Shown here: piece by piece, positions 1-5,039 of the stretch
How positions within the stretch are numbered: the first letter of the stretch is position 1
Layout of the letters: the number at the start of each line of letters is the position of its first letter
Notes under the pieces: generated by a model
Told to the model about the DNA's origin: nothing
The model's input: the letters and a program-made list of their open reading frames with translations, nothing else
Database searches by the model: none
Made by a program: the position numbers and the translations under genes
Origin: SIG454 sp045646365
Lineage (GTDB): Bacteria; Bacillota; Clostridia; Monoglobales; Monoglobaceae
Length of the DNA: 9,842 nucleotides
Reading direction: 5' to 3'
NCBI GenBank assembly: GCA_045646365.1
Contig: JAZRKP010000077.1
Span: forward strand, 1-9,842

Positions 1-95
1 TGCGAGATAAACTTCTCTACCACAAAGTTAATCGGTTTCTTTTCTTTCTTCATCAGTTCTCCTGCTGATACAGGTTTTGTTGTTAAATTAAACAT
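1..95 (-). CDS. N-terminus of a probable RepA/AAA-type ATPase of a mobile element (partial)
   Basis: The reading frame starts with ATG at 95-93 and runs off the left edge, so only 31 codons are seen. The peptide begins MFNLTTKPVSAGEL and goes on to PINFVVEKFIS. A GGAGG ribosome binding site lies at about 103-107, eight bases before the ATG, and a near-consensus promoter sits further upstream at 161-189. The layout of the short lead peptide (a 'SAGEL' segment, then a proline-led 'INFVVEKFI' strand) resembles, from memory, the start of RepA/DnaB-like AAA ATPases in Firmicute integrative elements, where a Walker A motif follows almost at once. The Walker motif itself is outside the window, so the family call is inference. 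That a real gene starts here is well supported by the start, the ribosome binding site and the promoter. Confidence 0.6.
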   Translation of the reverse strand, partial: MFNLTTKPVSAGELMKKEKKPINFVVEKFIS

Positions 96-134
96 TTAGA
101 TTCCTCCAATCTTTCAAAAAATTTTCAAAAAAAT

Positions 135-158
135 ATCTCCCGCAGGCCTTTGGGAGAT
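135..158 (-). terminator. Hairpin followed by T-run, minus strand
   Basis: The arms ATCTCCC (135-141) and GGGAGAT (152-158) form a 7-bp stem around a 10-base loop. On the minus strand the stem is followed by A and then seven T (127-133). It could stop transcripts arriving from the right before the gene that starts at 95. The promoter at 161-189 should start RNA near 154, inside the upstream arm, so transcripts from that promoter would not form the full hairpin. It is therefore more likely a read-through block than an attenuator. Confidence 0.45.
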
Positions 159-160
159 TT

Positions 161-189
161 ATTATAGCGCGGTGAAAAATCCGCGTCAA
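161..189 (-). promoter_or_regulatory. Sigma-70 promoter for the gene starting at 95
   Basis: Read on the minus strand, TTGACG (189-184) and a perfect TATAAT (166-161) are separated by exactly 17 bases, close to the vegetative consensus. The start of transcription should fall near 154, about 60 bases before the ATG at 95. Within the spacer lies an inverted repeat, CGCGG (168-172) and CCGCG (181-185). That position would let a bound repressor block RNA polymerase. Tandem TGCAGC repeats lie just upstream of the -35 box. Confidence 0.8.
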
Positions 190-201
190 CGCACTTTTTA
201 C

Positions 202-275
202 GATTGCAGCCAAATTGCAGCGAAAGTGCAGCGGATTTGTAATATAACCCCTGCTTTGTAATAAAAGTGCAGCAA
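202..275. repeat. 11-bp TGCAGC iterons (three in tandem plus one)
   Basis: Three abutting 11-base units, GATTGCAGCCA (202-212), AATTGCAGCGA (213-223) and AAGTGCAGCGG (224-234), share the core TGCAGC. A fourth, AAGTGCAGCAA, is at 265-275. A partial inverted copy (AAAAAGTGC on the minus strand) lies at about 191-199, next to the -35 box. The period of one helical turn would put all three cores on one face of the DNA. They lie about 50 to 120 bases upstream of the expected transcription start of the ATPase-like gene. They could be replication-initiator iterons or a cooperative regulator site. There is no direct evidence for either. Confidence 0.6.
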
Positions 276-297
276 AAGAAAGTTTTTTTGATATGAA

Positions 298-325
298 AAA
301 ATCCGATGCAAACGCATCGGATTTT
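298..325 (-). terminator. Intrinsic terminator of the three-gene cassette 362-1653
   Basis: AAAATCCGATGC (298-309) and GCATCGGATTTT (314-325) pair perfectly over 12 bp around a four-base loop. On the minus strand the stem runs directly into a T-run (294-301). It lies 37 bases past the stop codon of the 164-aa gene, the normal place for a factor-independent terminator ending that transcription unit. Confidence 0.85.
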
Positions 326-361
326 GGTTATTTATTATTGAATTTTTATATTTTCCTGTCT

Positions 362-856
362 TCAAATACTTAAAGTTGGATCTGCACCGAACCAAGTTTG
401 TGTATCTCTTGCTATCATTTCCTCGCTTTGAACATCGATGTCTATATTATCTATCCAACTGATACCAAAAACATATTTTTGTGTTTGAGTCGCAGGTAAT
501 ATTACATATTGCATACCGTTATCAAGATACTCAACATCATAATCATAGTCTGTATCAAAGTCCGTTTCTCCCTCTGTTCCTATTGATAACTTTATACAGT
601 TATTATCATAAAACCCTTGACACTCTAAATATTCTCCTGATTCTACATAGCCTTTTATTGAGTTATCGTAAGGAAAAACACACGAAATAGTATGCTCCTT
701 GCCATCAGGAAGAAAATGAATTTCAATTTGATATCTGCCTATAACATCAGGACATAAATTTTCAATAGGAGCACCTTTTATTGGCACATATTGTGTTTCA
801 ACATCATCTATTAAAATTTTTATTTCACCCATAGGTGTGATTATTTTATCATTCAT
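362..856 (-). CDS. Very acidic 164-aa protein of unknown function
   Basis: I do not recognise this protein. It has 31 Asp/Glu against 9 Lys/Arg by my count, giving a net charge near -22, with an especially acidic stretch (DFDTDYDYDVEYLD) around residues 98-111. Alternating hydrophobic and polar residues suggest a mostly beta fold. There is no signal peptide or membrane segment. It starts nine bases after the stop of the PAS gene, so the two are co-transcribed. Its ribosome binding site is weak (AGGT overlapping the upstream stop), which suggests translational coupling. The strong hairpin at 298-325 ends the unit. Small, soluble, very acidic proteins in element cargo are often immunity proteins or DNA mimics, but nothing in the sequence proves either role here. 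Confidence 0.7.
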   Translation of the reverse strand: MNDKIITPMGEIKILIDDVETQYVPIKGAPIENLCPDVIGRYQIEIHFLPDGKEHTISCVFPYDNSIKGYVESGEYLECQGFYDNNCIKLSIGTEGETDFDTDYDYDVEYLDNGMQYVILPATQTQKYVFGISWIDNIDIDVQSEEMIARDTQTWFGADPTLSI

Positions 857-865
857 TTTCGTTAC

Positions 866-1228
866 CTACCTAAACTCATACAAAGTTTTAGTTTCTCTAT
901 TCCTATACTCATGTTTTTCGTAATAGCCAATTAGTGTGCCGTCATCATCACGAAGAGCAACCATATACACATCCTTATTTTCCTCGTCATTGCGATAGGT
1001 GTATATGATGTTGTTATCCTTGCTTTCCATAAACCACGCAACCACCTTGTCAATCATTTCATTTGCCTTTGGCGGATGGCAGTCTTTAATGCTTTTGCCC
1101 GTCAAATCCTTGTGATAACGCTTTATGGCACACGGATTCATATATACAATAATATCGTCTATATCGCAAACAACCACAGGGGCAAGGTCTTGGTCTAATA
1201 CACTTTTTAATAATTTATATAATTTCAT
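866..1228 (-). CDS. Stand-alone PAS-domain protein (120 aa)
   Basis: Almost the whole protein is one PAS fold. There is a short N-terminal helix (residues 1-14), then strands 'APVVVCDIDDIIVYMN', then a helix leading to 'LTGKSIKDCHPPKANEMI', and finally the beta strands 'NNIIYTYR', 'DVYMVALRDDDGTLIGYYEKHEYR'. The 'G-x-S-I-x-D-C-H-P-P-K' stretch is a hallmark of the PAS type also found in DUF438 proteins. No kinase, GGDEF or DNA-binding domain is attached, so it would act by binding a ligand or a partner protein. The start has a good GGAGAGG ribosome binding site seven bases upstream. It is the middle gene of the 1653-362 cassette. The ligand is unknown. A conserved His in the CHPPK stretch is the obvious candidate for ligand or metal contact, which is inference. 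Confidence 0.75.
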   Translation of the reverse strand: MKLYKLLKSVLDQDLAPVVVCDIDDIIVYMNPCAIKRYHKDLTGKSIKDCHPPKANEMIDKVVAWFMESKDNNIIYTYRNDEENKDVYMVALRDDDGTLIGYYEKHEYRNRETKTLYEFR

Positions 1229-1287
1229 TTTTAAACCTCTCCAATTGCAAGTTATGTTATTATCCCTTAAAAGTTTGAGTAAGACTC

Positions 1288-1653
1288 CTAATTTTCATTA
1301 TACTCTTCTCTAAAATAATAAAACAACATACTTTCTATCCAGCCATATCTTTCATACATTTCTTCTTCCTTTGTTTTTTTACGATGCCAATTGTCTAACA
1401 ATGGGTCCCACCAATCAGGCGGTTCTTCTGAACTTAACACTGCATAAGTTTCCAAGTCACATAATATATCGAAAGCTTTTTCAACTTGTTTTTCTGTCAT
1501 TTCAAATTCCACGATACAGGGAATATGCTTTGAAAGTCCTAAATTATACAACGCTTCATCCATAATAACAGAGATTATCTCAACATCAGGAATATACATT
1601 TCAAAAAACTCTTTCAATATCAAAAATTCCTCTTTTGATAACTCAATTTTCAT
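1288..1653 (-). CDS. Acidic 121-aa protein of unknown function
   Basis: I do not recognise this protein. It has 29 Asp/Glu against about 12 Lys/Arg by my count. It appears mainly helical, with an N-terminal helix (LSKEEFLILKEFFEMY), a central strand-like 'HIPCIVEFEM', a second helix, a tryptophan-rich turn 'PPDWWDPLLDNWHRKK' at about residues 79-94, and an aromatic, acidic C-terminus. There is no signal peptide or membrane span. It is first in the cassette. The promoter at 1697-1725 and a strong purine-rich ribosome binding site (AGAGGGTAGGA) precede the ATG at 1653. Its size, acidity and tryptophan content are compatible with an immunity protein, but no toxin gene is visible in the window, so this is only a possibility. 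Confidence 0.7.
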   Translation of the reverse strand: MKIELSKEEFLILKEFFEMYIPDVEIISVIMDEALYNLGLSKHIPCIVEFEMTEKQVEKAFDILCDLETYAVLSSEEPPDWWDPLLDNWHRKKTKEEEMYERYGWIESMLFYYFREEYNEN

Positions 1654-1696
1654 TTTTTCCTACCCTCTTTTCAATTCATAAAGTTATGCTTTAATA

Positions 1697-1725
1697 ATTA
1701 TACTATATATTCATCGGAATTTCAA
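1697..1725 (-). promoter_or_regulatory. Sigma-70 promoter for the cassette 1653-362
   Basis: On the minus strand TTGAAA (1725-1720) and a perfect TATAAT (1702-1697) are 17 bases apart. Transcription should start near 1690, leaving a leader of about 37 bases to the ATG at 1653. No other promoter of this quality was seen before the two downstream genes, so the three genes are probably one transcript ending at 298-325. Confidence 0.8.
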
Positions 1726-1746
1726 TAACGCCAAAACAACCCATAA

Positions 1747-1779
1747 TTTTTTCTAACAATTTTCTAGCACTTTTCTAAC
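1747..1779. repeat. Three tandem 11-bp repeats, candidate integrase arm sites
   Basis: TTTTTTCTAAC (1747-1757), AATTTTCTAGC (1758-1768) and ACTTTTCTAAC (1769-1779) abut without gaps and share TTTTCTARC. They lie about 170 bp inside the presumed right end of the element and one helical turn apart. Many tyrosine recombinases use short, phased direct repeats at such a distance from the crossover site as arm-type sites for their N-terminal domain. Assignment to this role is inference from position and pattern. The stretch also lies upstream of the promoter at 1697-1725, so a transcriptional role is possible. Confidence 0.5.
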
Positions 1780-1836
1780 GAAAACCCAAAAAAATGCATC
1801 AAAATGTGGCAATACGAAAATCGCGAGAACAGCAAA

Positions 1837-1866
1837 GGCTTTGAAGGATTTTAACCCCTCAAAGCC
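1837..1866. repeat. Inverted repeat inside the element end
   Basis: GGCTTTGA (1837-1844) pairs with TCAAAGCC (1859-1866) around a 14-base spacer that can add two more G-C pairs. T-rich DNA follows on the plus strand (1868-1895), so it has the look of a weak plus-strand terminator, but no plus-strand gene precedes it. The right arm is also part of a sequence that recurs imperfectly at 2052-2072. Confidence 0.45.
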
Positions 1867-1947
1867 CTTATTTTATGCGGTTTTTATTGCTTTTTAAGTT
1901 CCTTTATCTTCCGCTTATTTCGTCTATCTAAAAAGAGTGTCTAGGAG

Positions 1948-2003
1948 CTCGAAATGCGTTTGCCTTAACGGGCACTTGGGTTCTAATCCCACCTTCTCCG
2001 CCA
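1948..2003 (+). pseudogene. tRNA-Ser(CGA) 3' fragment, probable attachment-site scar
   Basis: The stretch reads as the 3' part of a serine tRNA. It has the anticodon loop CTCGAAA (1948-1954, anticodon CGA at 1950-1952), the 3' anticodon strand TGCGT, a long class II variable arm (TGCC at 1961-1964 pairing with GGCA at 1971-1974), a T arm (TTGGG, loop TTCTAAT, CCCAC at 1976-1992), and the acceptor strand CTTCTCC with G and CCA (1993-2003). The matching 5' strand GGAGAAG and the D arm are absent from the preceding 100 bases, and the bases before the loop (AGGAG) cannot form the anticodon stem. The T loop has T where a purine is usual, and the outermost T-stem pair is mismatched, fitting loss of function. 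This is the typical remnant left by integration at a tRNA gene. Confidence 0.75.
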
Positions 2004-2005
2004 GT

Positions 2006-2039
2006 GAGCCAACAGATACTATATCTGTTGGCTCTTTTT
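2006..2039 (+). terminator. Intrinsic terminator behind the tRNA-Ser fragment
   Basis: GAGCCAACAGATA (2006-2018) and TATCTGTTGGCTC (2022-2034) form a perfect 13-bp stem with a three-base loop, followed on the plus strand by five T. It begins two bases after the CCA of the tRNA fragment. It is therefore most simply the original terminator of the host tRNA-Ser gene, which stays with the displaced 3' end. That supports the view that chromosome lies to the right and the element to the left. Confidence 0.9.
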
Positions 2040-2085
2040 CTTTGCCCTTATCCCCTCAAAAACCGTTATTTTCGTGCAAATAATT

Positions 2086-2112
2086 CGCAGGTGGTTAACT
2101 CCCCCACCTGCG
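2086..2112 (-). terminator. Hairpin downstream of the seven-gene operon, possible terminator
   Basis: CGCAGGTGG (2086-2094) and CCACCTGCG (2104-2112) make a 9-bp GC-rich stem with a nine-base loop, 63 bases beyond the stop codon of the ETF gene. On the minus strand it is followed by AATTATTTG, a poor T-run, so termination may be partial. No better candidate lies between the stop codon at 2176 and the convergent tRNA terminator. The rest of the 1654-2175 gap holds the promoter, repeats, tRNA fragment and terminators listed separately. No protein gene was seen in it. Confidence 0.5.
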
Positions 2113-2175
2113 TACTGATTTATTCTGAGATCGTTGAATCATCCATTCATTTCTAAACTGATAACATGTAAAAAT

Positions 2176-3564
2176 TTATTCCAAATTAAATGTTTTGTAA
2201 AACTCCTCAAAACCGCACACTATTCCATAATCCGCAAAGTTGAAAATAGGCGCATCCTTATTGGGGTTTATTGCAATTATTGTATCCGCACCCTCGATTG
2301 CACAAGTATGCTGAGCCATTCCCGAAATGCCGATTGCAATATAGATTTTCGGGCTTATGGTTTTGCCCGTTAGTCCCACCTGCATTTCATAAGGTACAAG
2401 ATTTTTATCAACCAAAGCACGGGATGCACAAAGTTCTGCATTTATTTCTTTGGCAAAGTTTTCTACCAAATCAAAGCACTCATAAACTCCCCGACCGCCC
2501 GACACAACAACATCGTCTGACTTTTGTCGGCATCTGACTGTTGCCATTTGCGGATTAGTTCTGCACTCAATTTTAGCAATTATATTTCCGCTCTTTGCAG
2601 GACGATACATATAAAGCTTCTCCCCGTCTGTTTCAAGATGAGTGCAATCCGCACAGAGTCCTGTTTTAAGGAGTGCTGAAACTATGGGAGCATTTTTCCT
2701 CCCCCATAAATCCGCATTCCAAAGTATCACCGTCGGCTTTTCCTCTGATGCCAATTCCGCTATTTTATACGGATCTTTTTCCTTGATTATCTCAACACTT
2801 TCTGCAATTTCATAAGCCTTTTCAGCGACCGTTTCTCCAATCGCCCAGACAGATTTAAACTTCACAGAAGATTTGGGAAATTCTATCTCATTTCGCTCTT
2901 TTTTCAAAAGTTCCTCAAACAACGCCGTAAATTCAGAGGGCGAAATAAATTTGCATTTTCTCATTCCCGAAGAATTTTCAAAGGTTTTAAGAACTTTTGT
3001 CGGCGAGCCACTTAGACCGCATTTTGATGCATCTGCACCAACCGAGGAATTATCAACCACCTCTATTTCCCCTAATTTTGAGAAAATCGAGGGAAATCTT
3101 AAGTTATTTATTCTTTCAATGGTTAAAAGGGCGGGAAATTTTGCCTCTTCGTCGCCCATTCTTGTTTTACATTTTATGCTGTCACCAATTTCGGTTATTT
3201 CCATTACATTTGTAATAAGGTTATATCCGAGCATAGTCGCAAGACAAGGACCGACCTGAGCCGTGTCCCCGTCTATGGTCTGTCTTCCGCAGAAAATCAT
3301 ATTAAAGCTATGATTTTTTATCCACTCCGATAAAATATATGCTGTTGCAAGGGTATCTGATCCTGCATAAATGCTATCCGAAAGCATAAACACTTTCTTA
3401 ACCCCAAGACGGGTAAGAGAATGTAGCTTATCCTTTGCGGACATTGGACACATTGAAACAACATAAACCGAAGACTCCGGAATTTTAAGTGCCTCCTCCA
3501 ACGCACATTCATCAAAAGGATTTATCTCACCCTCAACCACTTTAACACACACTAAAACATTCAT
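2176..3564 (-). CDS. Fused electron transfer flavoprotein, beta-alpha (EtfB-EtfA)
   Basis: This 462-aa protein joins both ETF subunits. Residues 1 to about 225 are the beta part, with GRQTIDGDTAQVGP at 93-106. In this motif DGDTAQVGP is the form seen in ETFs of anaerobes that bind NAD(H), unlike the DDDxxQTGQ of AMP-binding respiratory ETFs. Residues from about 236 are the alpha part, ending in the FAD-binding domain: SGGRG (355-359), GLTGKTISPKIYIAIGISG (397-415), INPNKDAPIF and ADYGIV (432-449). The alpha N-terminal domain is about 115 residues, clearly shorter than the usual 170-190. No ferredoxin-type cysteine motif is present. The ATG follows the upstream TAA directly, and its GGAG ribosome binding site lies inside the FGGY gene, so translation is coupled. 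As last gene of the operon it is the likely electron partner of the FAD and Fe-S proteins at the operon start. Confidence 0.9.
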   Translation of the reverse strand: MNVLVCVKVVEGEINPFDECALEEALKIPESSVYVVSMCPMSAKDKLHSLTRLGVKKVFMLSDSIYAGSDTLATAYILSEWIKNHSFNMIFCGRQTIDGDTAQVGPCLATMLGYNLITNVMEITEIGDSIKCKTRMGDEEAKFPALLTIERINNLRFPSIFSKLGEIEVVDNSSVGADASKCGLSGSPTKVLKTFENSSGMRKCKFISPSEFTALFEELLKKERNEIEFPKSSVKFKSVWAIGETVAEKAYEIAESVEIIKEKDPYKIAELASEEKPTVILWNADLWGRKNAPIVSALLKTGLCADCTHLETDGEKLYMYRPAKSGNIIAKIECRTNPQMATVRCRQKSDDVVVSGGRGVYECFDLVENFAKEINAELCASRALVDKNLVPYEMQVGLTGKTISPKIYIAIGISGMAQHTCAIEGADTIIAINPNKDAPIFNFADYGIVCGFEEFYKTFNLE

Positions 3565-5037
3565 TTAATATTCTCCGTTATATATTGGCTCGAGTGCCTT
3601 TTGCACTGCTTTATATTTCCTGAATAATTCCTTGTATTTCCCGTTATTATCCATATTCGGCTTTGTCACAGAAACAATTTCGTTGCACACTTCAACTGCC
3701 TTTTGGGCGCTTTCAAAAATACCCACTGCAATCCCTGCAAGCATAGCACTTCCAAAAGAGGAATCCGCATATTTCATCTCTATAAGCTCAATCCCGAGAG
3801 CATCCGCAATCATCTGTCGCCAGAGGGGACTTTTTCCGCCTCCGCCGATGATTACCGCACTGTCATTATGAGGAATATTCATATTATCAAGAGCGCATTT
3901 GCAGTCAAGCATACTCATTGCAACGCCCTCTAAAACCGCTCTTGTGAAATGTGCCTTCGTGTGAGAGGCGCGAACACCAACAAAGTCCGCGCAAAGGTTT
4001 GGATTTGCATAAGGAGTCAGCTCACCGTTAAGATATGGGTGGAAAACAAGACCATCAGAACCAATTTCAACGCTTTCCGCCATTTTATCAAGCTCTCCAT
4101 AATCCCCTTCAAAGGTATCCCTGAACCATCTATAAGACGCGGCGCAGGATTTTGTTGCCGTTCCGGGATAGAAATGTCCGTCAATTATATGTGAATAGTT
4201 TATTAAATTCTCATCAGGATATGGCTTATCGGTGATAACACAAATTCTGCCTGCGGTTGCAAGCTTTAGTGTCATTTGACCTTTTGATACTGCACCTGAC
4301 GCAAAAACCTCCATAACTGTATCGGTTGTTCCGCAAAGAACAGGTGTTCCCTCTTTAAGTCCTGTCAGTTTTTCTGCCTCTGTCGTAATCTTACCAACAA
4401 TATCCGTAGGTTTGACGATTTTAGGCATCATTTCTGTGTCAATATCAAGAACGCTGCAAAGCTCACGACTCCACTCCATTTTGTTTATATCAAACATCAT
4501 AGAGCCTTCCGCTTCAATATAGTCCGTCACATGATCCCCCGTCAGCTGATGCCTTACATAGTCCTTTGCAAAAAGGATTTTCTTAACCCTTTTCCAGTTT
4601 TCAGGTTCATTATTTTTTATCCACAAAAGTTCAGGAAGAGACCAAATCGTATCCGCCTTATGAAGAACCTGCTTATCAATAATTTCTCCAAAATTCTCCT
4701 TAAGGTAGGCAACCTCTTTCGTGCTTCTCGTGTCTGTCCAATAGATTGCAGGGCGAATAACATTAAAGTCCTCGTCCATAATAACCGCCGTATGGGTTGC
4801 CGCATCAAGAGAAACAGCACAGATTTCATCGGGGGAAATCCCGCTCTTTTTAAGGACTCCCGAAATATTTTCGCAGGTTGCACTAACCCAGTCATCAGGA
4901 TTTTGCTCTGCATAACCGGGTTTCGGATAATATGTTTTATATTCAGTTGTATTCGTTGCGAAGATTGTGCCGTCCTCACCAAGAAGAGTCGCTTTTGACG
5001 CACCTCCGCCAAAATCAATTCCAAGTAAATATTTCAT
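3565..5037 (-). CDS. FGGY-family carbohydrate kinase, xylulokinase-like
   Basis: At 490 aa it has the usual length of the family, whose members use ATP to phosphorylate a sugar or polyol. The N-terminal actin-like domain starts with the phosphate loop DFGGGASK (residues 8-15) and has WTDTRS at 100-105. The hinge region has GTTD (236-239), where Asp239 aligns with the catalytic base. The C-terminal domain carries the FGGY signature region GGGGKSPLWRQM (398-409), closest to xylulokinases. The usual Thr/Ser of the DxGTxxxK loop is replaced by Gly. It lies two bases after the IolB gene and abuts the ETF gene. The substrate cannot be read from sequence. Candidates are a ketose, a polyol or a deoxy-sugar acid from the same pathway. 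Family call is firm, specificity is not. Confidence 0.88.
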   Translation of the reverse strand: MKYLLGIDFGGGASKATLLGEDGTIFATNTTEYKTYYPKPGYAEQNPDDWVSATCENISGVLKKSGISPDEICAVSLDAATHTAVIMDEDFNVIRPAIYWTDTRSTKEVAYLKENFGEIIDKQVLHKADTIWSLPELLWIKNNEPENWKRVKKILFAKDYVRHQLTGDHVTDYIEAEGSMMFDINKMEWSRELCSVLDIDTEMMPKIVKPTDIVGKITTEAEKLTGLKEGTPVLCGTTDTVMEVFASGAVSKGQMTLKLATAGRICVITDKPYPDENLINYSHIIDGHFYPGTATKSCAASYRWFRDTFEGDYGELDKMAESVEIGSDGLVFHPYLNGELTPYANPNLCADFVGVRASHTKAHFTRAVLEGVAMSMLDCKCALDNMNIPHNDSAVIIGGGGKSPLWRQMIADALGIELIEMKYADSSFGSAMLAGIAVGIFESAQKAVEVCNEIVSVTKPNMDNNGKYKELFRKYKAVQKALEPIYNGEY

Positions 5038-5039
5038 AT

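Larger units (their letters stand above)
1..1947. mobile_element. Right end of a putative tRNA-Ser-integrated element (partial)
   Basis: Everything left of the tRNA-Ser 3' fragment is interpreted as the distal end of an integrated element. The fragment keeps the 3' end and terminator of the host tRNA but has no 5' half, which is what remains at the far side of an element that entered the anticodon-to-3' part of a tRNA gene. The content fits: small genes of unknown role, 11-bp tandem repeats near the junction, a possible replication-type ATPase with repeats upstream, and visibly higher AT content than the operon at 2176-9842. No integrase, excisionase, relaxase or capsid gene can be seen, so the class (ICE, IME, prophage or satellite) is open. 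The left limit is outside the window and the right limit is accurate to a few tens of bases. Confidence 0.55.

Noticed and set aside
135..158. Riboswitch or attenuator in the leader of the gene at 95
   Set aside because: The predicted transcription start (about 154) lies inside the upstream arm of the hairpin, so the RNA could not form it, and no known riboswitch core was recognised.
202..275. CRISPR-like array
   Set aside because: The repeats are only 11 bp, directly abutting and without spacers of regular length. They are better seen as protein-binding iterons.
198..395. 65-codon minus-strand frame
   Set aside because: It runs through the intrinsic terminator and the TGCAGC repeats, overlaps the end of the 164-aa gene, has no convincing ribosome binding site, and its composition looks random.
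1880..2003. A complete functional tRNA-Ser gene
   Set aside because: No GGAGAAG acceptor strand, D arm or 5' anticodon stem strand could be found before the anticodon loop, and the T loop is altered, so only the 3' part is present.
2873..3259. 128-codon plus-strand open frame inside the ETF gene
   Set aside because: It is antisense to the conserved ETF reading frame, with serine/leucine-rich content typical of reversed coding DNA.
4531..4998. 155-codon plus-strand open frame inside the FGGY kinase gene
   Set aside because: It lies wholly antisense to a well-supported gene and shows no family signature or ribosome binding site. It is a shadow of the codon bias on the other strand.
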